Shown here in pieces: positions 49,110 through 61,900 of a stretch of 64,000 bases of DNA. This DNA is from Telopea speciosissima (Eukaryota; Streptophyta; Magnoliopsida; Proteales; Proteaceae): the NCBI RefSeq assembly GCF_018873765.1, contig NC_057921.1:68065557-68129556 (forward strand). Reading direction: 5' to 3'. The notes under the pieces are model-generated. The model saw only the letters and a list, made by a program, of their open reading frames with translations, had not been told where the DNA came from and searched no databases. Position 1 is the first letter of the stretch; each line of letters begins with the position of its first letter. The translations under genes were made by a program, and so were the position numbers.

Positions 49110-50937
49110 GGGAAATTTACATATACTATTTTGACGAAAGGATATTTTCACCCCAGATTTAGAAAATTCTGTGTACCCCTGAGATTTACAAAGAGTAACA
49201 AATAAGCTCGTTCCATCAGTTCATGACTAACACTGTTACAAATTAAACTTGAACTGATGGAATTGCCCTTCTACTAAAAAACCGAAAAAAAAAGAAACCA
49301 AAAAACAAAACTTGCCCCAACTCATCTTCTCCAAAATCGATTGGGGAAGGTGAGTTGCAACCATCCCAGTGCCCCCATTGATTCGTTAAAACCGTTTGCC
49401 ACTCAATCGCTCCTCTTCAACCTCTTTGCCTGAACCGAATCGTCACCATCTTCACCATCACTCTCTGCTCCACCCTCAAACCCTAACCCTAAACTTGATT
49501 CAGGAATGTTACCGAACAGAAAGTTCCCCAATAAGATCAGCGTCTCAAGCCGATTTCCAGAACAGAGATCCGGAGGAAGAATCCCCGTCAGCTTGTTCGA
49601 CGACAAATCGAGGAGCTGAAGCTTGCCATTCCTTCCAAGTCCCTGAGGAATACTTCCAGTAAAATTATTCTCCCAAAGCTGCAACACTTCCAACTCGGGC
49701 AAATAACCAATGAAATCTGGAATCGCCCCGTGCAACTTGTTCCTGAACAAATTCAACAGCGTTAGATTCTTCAGCTCCGCAAAAGATTCGGGAATCTCAC
49801 CGGAGAACATATTGTTGGAGAGATCCATTGATTTCAAGCTCTTCAGATTGCTTTGGGGGTGTGAAAGACAGAGTGACTCAAAAGAATAAGAAGAAGAAGA
49901 AGAAGAAAAGGAAGGAAGTGAGAAGAAGTGTGTGGTGATGAGGAAGGTGAAGGAGATGTCCTGTGCGGCACTTTTCAAAATATTTGGCAAGTTATTTTCG
50001 TGCACCACAACCGTGGATGTGGCGGATCATCGGGAGCTTTGACAGAGTCACTCGGATTCATTCCCTGCTGCTCTGTTCTTAGTTGCCTTTTGTTTTGTTT
50101 TGTTTATCTTTCTTCTAATTTGATTTTTGATTATATCTTCAATCAGGGTTGGGTTTTGGGTGTCTCTAGTCTCCTTCTGTGTGTTCTTCGTTGAAAATTT
50201 AGCAGAACAGGTAGATGCCCATTATGGGCTGTAACTTGTAATTACTTAATAGTTTCAGTCTTTGCTTAATGGGAGAACTGATGGGATTGCAGGGAAGAAT
50301 GTTTAAATTAGATGTTGTGGCTCAGTGGGTCTTATTGTTATTGTTGTTGTTTTTAAGTAATGTTTGTGAATCCTGGGTAAGGAAGCAAAATAAAGTGATC
50401 CAGAAGAACTAAAGCTTGGCCTGCAGGTTTTGTCCTTTTGATCATGCCCAGGCCCCAAATTCCTGTAGTCTGAACATGGTTAGACTTCATAATCATGGAG
50501 GCTGCTGTTATGTTCATCAATTGGTGCGTGCTTGTGTGGAGACATTCCAGTTCTGGAGTGAAGCTCCTGGGTCGTCTGTAATGGCGGATTCAGGGAGAGC
50601 AGAACTCGGTATTCCGGGAAATGAGATTGTTTCCCGGTAACAAATGGGTTGTTGAGTAGGTTGAGCAGAAGTAGAATTAGAAATCGCACTTTTTCTTCTT
50701 GATTTCTAAAAATCAGAGTTTGGAGAAGATGAGTTGCAGGTTTTTTATTTTTTTTTGATTTCTTCTCAGAAGGACAATTCCATCAGTTCTAAGTCTAATT
50801 TTTAACAGTATTAGTCATGAACTGACGGAATGGACTTATTTGTTACCGTTTGCAAACTTCAGGATACGCAGAATTTTCCAAAACTGGGGTGAAATATCCT
50901 TTAGCCAAACCTCAGGGGTGGTATGTGTAAATTTCCC
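49110..50937. mobile_element. Pack-MULE (Mutator-like element with captured gene pieces)
   Basis: The 1828-bp element begins GGGAAATTTACATA and ends TATGTGTAAATTTCCC. It is bracketed by a perfect 9-bp direct repeat AAGTTTCTC (49101-49109 and 50938-50946), the diagnostic Mutator-superfamily duplication. The terminal inverted repeats are long, about 230 bp (49110-49341 and 50706-50937), and clearly alignable: CACCCCAG, TCAGTTCATGACTAA, ACTGATGGAATTG and AACTCATCTTCTCCAAA occur in both arms in opposite sense. No transposase is encoded. The interior holds host-derived sequence, including a piece of an LRR receptor kinase, so it is a Pack-MULE. The arms differ at roughly 15-20% of positions by eye, so it is not very recent. 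Confidence 0.93.
49403..50008 (-). pseudogene. Chimeric ORF with BAM/CLV1-type LRR fragment
   Basis: A 201-codon open frame inside the Pack-MULE. Residues about 54-171 (49849-49496) are LRRs closely like the ectodomain of BAM1/BAM2-type CLAVATA1-family receptor kinases: [80 protein letters not shown], then [20 protein letters not shown]. Signal peptide, remaining LRRs, transmembrane segment and kinase are absent. The first 50 residues are of unknown, Ser-rich origin, and the last 28 ([26 protein letters not shown]) are acidic then basic and come from another source. It is therefore a three-part chimera. Whether it is transcribed or translated is unknown. If transcribed in either sense it could affect the parental receptor gene by small RNA, which is inference. 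Confidence 0.85.
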
Positions 50938-50946
50938 AAGTTTCTC

Positions 50947-51935
50947 TCACCAATGAGGAAAATAAAGAATTTCTTCCACAGTTGATGTCATCATGTAGCC
51001 ATCGAAATCTTATCTTGGGTCATCACATACTCCAGTGGGATTGACTCTTCCCTAATGCAATCCAGTGGCCGCTGTATTGATGGGAGACTGGGAGTGAAGA
51101 AGATATTCCCAGTGAAGAGAAACTCGGTCCTTATCGATTAGAATCTTAAAAAAGGATAAAAACTCAAAAGAGAGAGAACCGTACGTATAGCTGTCTTTCA
51201 GCAGTTTTTGCAAACAAAAATTCATCATCTAACGGAAACGTTTTTCTTTTCTGAATTGTTTGTCAAGAAACGGTTCAATTGGCCCCTCCCTCCCAAATTA
51301 ACTAAGCATCAAACACCGTGCCTATAAACAAAGCCTTGGTAGAATTAGCATCTAGGAAGATTAAAAAAAAAGGAAACAATCTTTGAAGAAGCGCCTGATC
51401 TCAGTGATACAATGAGTAGGAAGCTCTTTTGGGTCATCTGCTCATATTACAATGATTTTATCACCTTCTCACCCTGTCTCACAGTCCTCAAATGAAAGAC
51501 AAGGTTTTTGATTTGCCACATAATATCAATTCAATCATACTTGATCGATCATGGGCCTGATTTACCAGGAAGAACTGGTTCCTGTACTAAATATGATTTA
51601 GGAAGAATCGTTACTGATCCTCTTCATTGGTTGATCACTACCACAAACCATAATGATATTTTGGGTTTGAGAACCATCTCCCATCTCCCATCTCCCATCT
51701 CAGCCCACTAGCCCCAAACCTTCCTTAACAAAGCATTGTCATGAGCGAATAACTGGAACTTTAACAGTCAAAACATGATATGACTGAGCCTGAAGAAGGC
51801 TTGAAACTACAAGAAGAAGGGTCAGACGTATATAATAACTGAACAGAGTCCCACCCCCAACAGGGGAAAAAAATGCATGAGTTAATAATGTTCCATAACT
51901 GGTATTGACTTCAGCAGGCTTCTTCTGTTTCTCAG
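50947..51935. other. Gene-free spacer beyond the Pack-MULE
   Basis: No gene is recognised. It is ordinary intergenic DNA with a small triplicate TCTCCCATC near 51676-51700. Confidence 0.4.
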
Positions 51936-52158
51936 TGTGCAGAAGGAGAGTTCATTGTTGTATATGATCGTGCAGAATTTAACAAATCAACTACGCAGTA
52001 TGAATGGAATTGTTTACTTATTGTCACATGGCAAGAAGTGGTTTGCACAGAACGGAATGCCGTACTCATCAATTTCAGGTGGTGAGGAGATACCAGATGT
52101 TATGGAAATAATATTTCAATCAGCAAGGCTCTTGCCGCTGGAAGATGTGATGCCATGA
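51936..52158 (+). pseudogene. Possible orphan exon of an unidentified gene
   Basis: An exon-like block follows a pyrimidine-rich 3' splice site (TTCTTCTGTTTCTCAG at 51920-51935). Read in its first frame it gives CAEGEFIVVYDRAEFNKSTT, QYEWNCLLIVTWQEVVCTER, NAVLINF. The sense then continues in another frame as SGGEEIPDVMEIIFQSARLL, PLEDVMP and a stop. The composition is protein-like on both parts, which suggests a coding sequence with one frameshift, or an exon ending at the TTTCAG/GT site at 52078. I do not recognise the family, and no further exons were found nearby. Confidence 0.3.
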
Positions 52159-52984
52159 GTGTGCCATTCTACATGATGCGTCTTTTATTGTGGATGAAGC
52201 AATGGCACTGCCATTGAATACACCATTTTAGCTGAGAATCCGGAGATACATTATCAGCCTGAAAACCCATCAGACTAACTCCCAAACGCCACAACTTTCT
52301 CTCAACCAAATGAGAAGGCGCATCTAACTGGTCTAATATTATCTAGCAGCAGTTGGGCTAGGAGAGTTAAATACCATCCGTTACTCAATGCTGCAATGTT
52401 GGTCCTCCTAAATGGGGCACACTCCGGAGTTTAGAAATGTCAAATAAGCTTTGGCAACCTCTTTAACTTTTTTTCCCTTGCTTTTTTGGTTACTTGGGAA
52501 AAGGATTTGTGGCAACTCACCACATAAAGGGATGATGTTGCCATTCCAACCATTGTAGTACATCATCCCAACCATTGTAGATAATATATATAGTACGACT
52601 GATACTGTTAGCACTGTACCACTCCCCCAACCCAAAAAGGGGGTGGGAGGGGGGGGGGGGGAGGGAGAGACACTTTTAGCATACCTCAGCTATACTATTC
52701 CTTCCATGCTTATTCATTTCGAAAAAACAAACTGAGCAGAAACTTAGCCGAAGACAGAGGAAGGTGTGGCAACATGCATGTGGACCACAAGTAGCTCTTA
52801 CTCTCATATTTTGAATGGAGTCCCTCTCCCTGCGTTTGCACAATAAAATGCATAAAGTACAAACAATGACACAACGAGTTTCGTTTATTTCACAACTTTA
52901 ATTTAAACGAGGAAAAGAACGGAGAAAACCAAGAATGACATGCAATGAGCAAAGGTTTCCTTTGCTGTGTGATAGCATGCATTA
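52159..52984 (-). other. Spacer and LHY 3' UTR
   Basis: 52892-52984 is probably the LHY 3' UTR, since a canonical AATAAA on the minus strand lies at 52890-52885, about 95 nt past the stop. The remainder has a G run near 52650-52660 and no gene. Confidence 0.45.
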
Positions 52985-55900
52985 TCAAGTTGAAGCTTCC
53001 CCTCCCAAACATATCCTCTTAGGACCTTTCTGTTCTCCTTGGCCACTACCACTTGCCAGCTTGTCTTCCTTGGCTTCAAGTGAACACCTTTTGTATGGTT
53101 TAAATCCAGCTCGACGACCTTTCAGCCTTGCATGCCCAAGCTCCGTCATCAGCAATCCCACCTCAGGATTGTTACTGCTTCTCAGTGATTCATATTTCTC
53201 CACTCCTGGATGATCTAGACAAGTACTCCATGTCTTACTACTCAGATCTACCTGCAATGTGTCCTCTTTGCCTTTCTCATTTCCTTCTTTGGAACTTGAC
53301 CTTGGATGCTCATTGCTCCTCGGATCATAATGGTGAGGTGAAAAGCTCTGTGGCAGTACTTCTCTAGAGAAAAGTGCTTGAAAGGCAAGCCGACCCTGAC
53401 AAAATTTAAAATCATTTTGAGTGTAATATTCAAGACGATACAAATCAGAAATCTGTGTCCAGAAAGAACTGTCCAATTACCTCTTCTGAGACCTCCTTCC
53501 AGGACTCATTCATGTTACTGGTACTTCTATTGCGACGATTATTTGGCTCAACAGATGCAGGGCTTAAATCAATTTCTTTCAACTCTTCCTCACCTTTCTC
53601 ATTCTTCTCTATTGCATCTGTCTCTACTTCACTGCTGGAAGCTGTGTTGGAGCCACATGAGGAGCGGTCAACCTGTTTTTTTGCATCAGCCTTGTTGGAC
53701 TCATGGAACCCAGGATCCTGCACAGGCTTCTGCATATGATCTTTCAGTTCACTGCTGTTTGACCTAGTACCTCCACTCTCAGAATTTGATGATGAGGCAG
53801 GTGGAGACTTGGATGCTGAGTCTTTTTTCACAGCCTCAGAGAATTCAGGATCCAGTTGTTGATCTTCCCAAGGTGGATCCTGAGAAGTGTTGTCCTTTTT
53901 ATCTTTATTGACTACTGTGGGTTGACCAGTATCTGTTGATCGAATTTCAGTGGGTAGTGAAGAAACACAATTAAAACCAGTGTGAAGAGGAGGGCACAAC
54001 GGCAACAGTCCATGGGCTGCCCACCATGCAGATGCAGCTGCAACAGTAGCAGCAGCAACTGCTTCCATACTAGGAGGTGGACTAATCTGTCTTAATGGAA
54101 TCCCTCCGAGAGTACCAGATGAAGAATCTACCCAAGCTTCCATATTCGTGCAGGGCCAGAATGAAGCAGCCAGGCTTGCTGCAGCATGGGCGGCTGGGTT
54201 TTGCAGCAGAGTAGATACAAGAAGACTTGAAAAAGTAGCAGAAAAGTTGAGAAAGGATCCGTAAGTTTCTTGATTGTTGCACAATGGGGTGAAGGGGGGA
54301 AGAAAAGTTGGCAAGGGTTGGTGAACAGAAGGCCTTGACATGTTACTGTGGTGTTCACTACTTGCAGAAGTGGTTGGCTTTGTGAACAGGTTTGGGTTTC
54401 CATGAGCTCCCCCAACTTGGTGCATGATGGGTGTAGGGTATGTCATATCAGGGCCCAGAGTTTGCATGCATGTTCCTGAGATACCATCCACAAATTGCAA
54501 AGGAACATGTCTTGGGAAATTCTGATTTGTTTGCATTTCCTCTGTGGAGAACAGGCCAAGCATTTCTGGCTTGTTTGGTTCATCTGTTATTGCTTCTTGG
54601 ACCTGTTCATCATGGGAACTTGGACTGGATTTCTCCAAGTTCAGGGTTTCAATGACACCATTATTCATTTCTGTATAGTCGGCATCGGTTCTGTCCAATT
54701 TCTTACTCACTTTGGTTTTGACGGTGAGATGGGATTCATCAGTTGTACCCTGGTCATTTATATCTTTTATTGAGGGTACGAACTCCTTGAAGTGAGATGA
54801 ACTTTCAAGTGCAAAAGATTCTGGTATGCAGTTTTTGCTTACAGAAGAGTAGGAAGTGCAGGGAACTTCATGGAAAAGAGTGAGGACTTCCGAGCAGTTG
54901 TCCTGATTCAGAGTTTCTTTTGCCCTAGCAGATTTCTCATAATGAGCAGGTTTCTGATGGTGCAACAGAAAAAGAATTAGAAATAAAAGAAGGAAACTTG
55001 GAGCATAAACAGAATAGACTTAAAGGATAAGATACATACCTCATGTGGTGGGCCATTCTCCAAGTCCAGTGGTTGTTTACCAGCATGCAGATGCGAAGCT
55101 GGTGTCAACAGTTTTCCATCATTGACAAGAGAAGACTGAGGAGCCCCTGTGCTGGTCTTTCGAGGATATGGATTGCTTGGTTTCCTTTTAGGACGTGCAG
55201 GAGGTATCTCTATGTCAAGAGCTTGTCCAAGTGGTATGCCTTTGATAAGAGACACTTTTTCCAACTGAAATAAAATTATCATTTGTTAGAACAGGAAGCT
55301 TGGATTCAATTATGCAAGGGTGTTTAGTTCAAAAAGCAGCAAATCAGAAATCTGTCAAGATTCGCATGGGACACTCTTTCGTTGGCTGATGGAATGCAGA
55401 TATCTGACTCATACTAAACGGAAGTGCAAGTTCCCAGAGAGAAGAAAAACTGAAAAGTCTACACCATTAGGCATTGCCTAGTTATACTGACATGTTATAA
55501 ACAAATCCAATGAATTCACAAAATCATCCCTGCAGCTGCCTCCATTCACGTTTCAGTAAATTGATATTTGAGAACTTTAGACATTCAAGTAGAATAACTC
55601 TTTCCGTGATCTACATGTAATAATTGGAAGATTAATTAGGTTACTCATGCAATAAATTGATTAGGTCATCAGTTTTTTTCTTTTTCTTTTTTACTTTTTT
55701 GTTTTTAAATTTATTATTTGTACATAGGTAAATGGCCAAATCATGTATACAACAATGCACAATTTCCAAGTAGGCTAGAAAGCCATATTTAATGCTCTGG
55801 CACATTCAATATAGATATCCAAAAAAGAAAACATTAAGTAACAAAGGAATGTAACTAGAACTTGCAGCATGAAATTAATAAACGCAAATTCAATAAAATA

Positions 55901-58900
55901 AGGAAAACCTAAACAAGATTGGAACATATGATGTCACTCTATATATTCAAGATTTGACTTTCAATTTTAGTAATTTATGACAATCCTAGTTTGTAGCTAA
56001 TGTTGGATATGTATCCATATAATAAAGTACCCAACACATTACTTTAAAAAATAATAATAATAATTTAAAAAATCTTTAATGTAGTACTGATTTAAGGGTT
56101 AAACCAATACTGAAACAGAATTGAAACAGAGAGACAAACGACCATATTTGGGAGAAAACACATGCAACAGAATCAGATGGTCAGATCAGGATACAAGTCT
56201 GAACAAGTTCCTCTTTAAAGGGGACTGATGTTGCTGACAAGTTCAGCTTGATCCAATGGATGGATGGGATTTTATTGAGGAATCCTAGTACTACTAGACA
56301 TGGGCAAAGCTGTCAAAATAGGACTCAAATCGATGATCAGCTACCGAATATTATAGACGAATAGAATATCAATAGATGCTATTAAATTCAGGTTCAACAG
56401 ATCAGAGAACAGACCTAATCGATTTCCAGATTCTGGTCTTTAATGGTAATCCTACTTGAGGTTGGGCTGTGCCAAATACTCAACAGATACAGAAATTAAA
56501 AACAGAATCCGGAAGAGTACAGTATCGATAAAAGGTTTATGAAATCAGAATTGAAATCGGCACTTCAGAAAACCTTCAAATTAACAATCCTAGTGAGTAG
56601 GATTGATGAATAGCACGAACAAATCTGGACAGAATATCCAAAAATAGAATCACTGGAAAATAAACAGCAGAACAATACCTTAACAAGGATAAACAAAGAA
56701 CAATGGCACCCGGGCTTCCCACCGCAAGGTGCTGATTGAGTTCACACCAATCACACCTTGATTCGCACAAGGAAGAGCAAACCATGATAGACAGCAAAGA
56801 CAAAGCTTCTCGTTAATCAAAATTCGTGTACAATGCTGGACCCCCTTACAAATTTATATAGAAGACTCAAAAACAGACTCACACACAAAAAGGAAAGGCC
56901 TAACCCACTCTTTAACTAATTAGGTAACATAAATGACTAATAAAGCTAGTTTTAAGACACGGCAAAGGACTAAGGATGTAGAGGATCTACAAAAGGTATA
57001 AGTTTTTCAGAAATGAAGTTAAGAAGATTGTGGGGAAAGCAAGGGCGAAGAAATATGAAGATCTTTATAACAACTTGAGCACAAAGGAAGGGGAAAAAAC
57101 TATCTATAAGATAGCGAAAGTGAGGGAAAGGAAGAGTAGAGATCTCACTTATGCTAGATGTATTAAAAGTGAAGATGGTAAAGTACTAGTAAGGGATGAG
57201 GACATTAAGAAGAGATAAGAAGGTTATTTTTGCAGCCTACTAAATGAACACACAAGTAATAGTGTTCCGAAGGACTGCATTATCCATAAAGACACCACAT
57301 GTCGTAGATATATACAAAAAGTTAGGGTGTCTGAAGTAAAAGAGTCTTTAAGGAGGATGAAAGTAGGCAAGACACAAGGCCCAAATGAGATCCCAATAGA
57401 AGTGTGGAAGAGCTTACGAATCTGTGGTTTATCTTGGCTAACCAAGTTGTTTAATAAGATTATGAGCACAAAGAAAATGCCATACGAATGGAGGAGAAGC
57501 ATTGTGATTCCGATTTACAAAAATAAAGGTGATATTCAGAGTTGCAATAACTATAGAGGCATAAAACTAATGAGTCATACTATGAAATTATGGGAGAGGG
57601 TTCTTGAAACCCACTTGAGAAAAGAAACTACTATTACGGAGAACCAATTTGGTTTTATGCCAGGAAGATCCATGACAGAAGTTATTTACCTAATTAGGAG
57701 ACTTATGGAAAGATTTAGAGTTTGCAAGAAGAATCACAATATGGTCTTTAATTAACCTAGAAAAATCTTATGACAGAGTCCCTAGAGTGTTAATCTGGCA
57801 AGTACTAGAGAAGAGAACTGTTTCCAGTAAATATGTGGATAAAATTAAAAATATGTATGATGGTACGGTGACAAGTGTAAGACTTGTGGGGGGCCAAGGT
57901 AGTGAATTCCCAATTACAATTGGGTTACATCAAGGATTAGTTTTAAGCCTTTATTTGTATGCGCTTATTATCAGAGACATTCAAGATGAGGTTCATTGTT
58001 GTATCCTTTTTTCTGATGATATTGTTTTGATGGATGAGATAAAAGCAGGGATTAACGCCAAGTTAAAGTTATGGAGATCAACCTTGGAATCAAAAGGTTT
58101 TAAGATAAGTAGAACGAAGACGTAATATATGGTGTGTAACTTCGGTTAAATTAGGATGAATAATGAGGTGGTGAAAATTGAAGAGAGGGAGATTCCACAA
58201 AGTGATTATTTTAGGTATGTTGGCTCAATCATAAATAAAGAATAGAGGATGATGTTTCACAGGATGGATAAAGTGAAGAGGTGCATCCAGAGTGTTGTAT
58301 GATCGGTGTATTCCTTTAAACTTAGAAGGAAAATATTATAGGACAGTCATACTATCAGCTATGATGAATGGTGCGGAGTGTTAGGCAATTAAGAAGCATC
58401 ATATAGATAAACTCAATGTAGCGGAGATGAAGATATCGAGATGGATGAGTGGCAAAACTAGGGAGGATAAAGTAAGGAATGATCATATTAGAGCTGGTTT
58501 GGGAGTAGCTCCGATACATGATTAGCTACAAGAAAGTCGTTGAGGTGGCATGGGCATGTTCAACGGAAGCCTTTGGATGCTCCAGTACGAATGAGTGCTT
58601 TGATTCAGATTGAAGGTACTAAACAAAGCAGGGGCAGACCTACACTGACCTTAGAATAAGTGGTGAGGAAAGAGATGCATACCTTAGGCCTTGTATCAAG
58701 TATGACCTCAAATAGAGCTGATTAGAGGGTAACGAAACCAACCCCATTTAGTTGGGATAAGGCTGAGTTGTTGTTAACTAATCCCGTATGCCTAATCTCT
58801 ACCCATTAAAGTGGCCCATTACAATGAAAACACATTGGATCAAAGGCCCAAAGCTTATTTCCAATAAAATAAGCCCATTTAGGTGATTTAACTTATTGGA

Positions 58901-61900
58901 TCACAGGCAGCAGCAAACTGGCAAGGTAGATTTTGTCATTGTTGGCAACATCTGTTGTCATAATAGGGTTGAAGAGTGAGTACAGTGTCCAGGGGTACTA
59001 TTGGTCATTGTTCAGCATTAGAGGCAGTGTGTGCAAAGATCAGGGGGATTTTGGTCATATTGCAGCTTGATCAGGGGCAGTATGGTCATTTCTTCAGTCA
59101 TGACATACTTATGGCAGTGTCAAAGATGTTTTTATAGTCAGATATGGTGTGGCAATGAAATGACAATGTAGTGGAAGCAAGTGTATTTTGGTCTTTCTTA
59201 GGCCTGGCTGATGTGCAGGACATGTGGCAAATACTGGTTGAAGTGGCAAGGTCATAGTGGTAGGTGTCGTGCACACATGGCATGCATGGCCGTGCACAAC
59301 AGAGAGCCCCCCCCGGCAGCATGCAGCCGCACTGGGCAGGGTCCCCACGCGTTGGGGTTGGATGGCTTGCTAGCAAAGGCCCCTGCGCAGGGTGACCAGC
59401 TGGCAAGGTGTTCCGGTTTTTTAGCTAAGGCATGATATGCATGCCAAGTGTTCGACTATTTAACCATGAGGAGGATGAAGACATGAAGCTCTCGGGAATT
59501 ATATTTGAGCCTCTGGGTTTTTCACCAAAGACCGTGCTTCGATCAAGGCAAAAAAATGGTTTTGAAAATCGTATGCACGGAAGCCCAACGCTAAATATTC
59601 CATCGCGGGTCTAATGAGAGGTGGCGTAATCTAAAGGCAAATGGTGTCAACTACATCGGATCATGCTACTTGTCCATAACCCATGTGCACTAAAAGTCAT
59701 TTAAAGATTCCTTCATTTTTTATCCCAGCCGTCTATTGCATCCTAAGATCGGACGTTTGTCATATGTTGATACCTTATAAGCCTATCATAGACCGAAATG
59801 TCAGAAGGGGTTTGTTTGTTTCAATGTTAAGCGCTTAATTAATATGCTCTTGAAGATCCTAAGAACCCTTCATTTATTGGGTGTTATTTTTCAGAGGTTA
59901 CGTCAACTTTTCTAATATATATCTTCTTATTTCAAATTACCTCTAGCTCGATCCGGAAGAGCAGAATCCCCATCCGGATTCTCTCTCTCTCTCTCCTTGG
60001 TTTAGAGCACCTGAAGAAGACGGTTTTTTTTTTATGTATTCAATGATGGTCCTCATTTTTTGCTCAACTAAGGGATTGAGGTCTTGAAAAGATCATCTCC
60101 TGTACAGTATTGGATTTACTTCTTTTTTTCTTTTTTGTTTTACTCACCAGTTCTTTCTTCGGTATGGATTTTGTTAGGTTTACTTAGATGCAGAAAGAGT
60201 TGCAGGCTCAGATGGAATAACTACCTAAGGCCTGGGATCAAACGTGGAAACCTCATTGATCATGAGAAGATGATAATCCACCTTCAAGCTCTTTTGGGCT
60301 AGGTATCTCCCTATTTGTTTAGTTTTAGGCACTACCTTACCATCTCTGTGCCTTGCTTGCTTGCATATGCACCTTATTTTACCTATTGAGAGTGTCTTGT
60401 AATGCATTAGTTGTGCCCTCTCCTTACTACCATTATGTTTATACTTTTCTAAAATACAGTGGTGCGTCAGGTCGGCAGCCGACACTTTAATATATCCTGT
60501 CAATCACCTCTTTGCATGGATCCTTTTGTTTTATGATCCCTTCTCTCTTGATCTCATGTCTTTCTGTCCTCATTTTACTAGGGCGTCCCCCGTCCCCTTA
60601 AACGACATGTCATTCCGACGCCAGAATGCGGTGATAAGTAGACAAGGGCAAGTGAGAGGATGTATTTCAGCCCAGAAGAGGTAGGATTAGATTAGCTTCC
60701 TGGAACATTGGATCCTTAACGGGTAAGACCTCGGTGCAATGGTAAGGTTGCTCCATTGTGACCTAGTGGTCGTGGGTTCAAGTCGGGAAACAGTCTCTCT
60801 GTGAAATGGGAGAAAGGCTGCATACATTATGACCCTCCCCAGACCCCGTAGTTGCGGGAGCCTCGTGCATTGGGTATGTCCTTTTTTTTTTAATTGTTAT
60901 AAGCCCTTGAACTGAAAATGAAGAACCATTAACAGAGAGAGAAAATCATTCTAACAAATGAGAAACATGGGGTAAAAAGCAAACAAATATGTTGTGCAGA
61001 AAAAAAGAAATCATTATAGGAAAAGAATTCTGAGATCAACTAAAAACAAATCAATGAGAAAATGCAGTCAAACTTTGCTGGCTTTTTCTTGGTTGCCAAT
61101 TATTGTACATAACTAAATTAGATGCTAAAGTCATAAGCTTTAACTTGAATTTCCTAAAGATTAAAAACAATTTTGTCAACGGCCTTGCAAAGCCCCCAAG
61201 AGTGTCTTAAAGTTCTATCAGAATAGGATAACTATTAAATAAGAAAGGGACAAAAAGTTCTATCAGGAGATATTAAAATCATAAGAACACCACAAGAGAG
61301 GACTTAAATAATGAGAAATCCTGAAATGTGGCATTCTGTACTGATTCTGAAGATGAGTGGGTTTGGTCGCATCAAACAGTAATATGAATAGGGAAGGGGG
61401 ATAAGGATAAAGAGAAAAGTCAAGATCTAGGTAACATGGGGAAGAATATAGGAATACGCTATAATGAATGGAGAGAACACAGGAAAGAAAGCTATTATTT
61501 GTTATTTATATATCTTTGATTTATCTCAGACACAAACTGGAACATGGAAATTCTAAATAAATTATGATGTGGAGCAAGGTAAAAAAGGTTGAAATAAAGC
61601 TTGAAACCAAGACTTGACACATTGATCCCAGGAGCTAAACTGGAACACAAACAATGAAAGGGTATGCACGCAGATTCTGTGAGTTCACAATCTTATGACA
61701 TGTATTTAAATGTGATATTTATCCCGCACTCCTTTTATTTGTCCAGGATCCTCTTTGTTGTATTCAGAATTCAGATAGGTCAGTGAGCTACTGTGAGGTT
61801 GATTGCTGGAGATTTGCAAACACAAAGCTAAATACCAGTGGTTCATGTTCAATTTAATTCAGACCTTGTCTAACAGAGTTGATTGAAGCAACAACTTTGT

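Noticed and set aside
60727-60800. tRNA gene suggested by box A and box B
   Set aside because: The sequence does not fold into a tRNA cloverleaf with an anticodon arm and continues into an Au SINE body; it is a SINE head.
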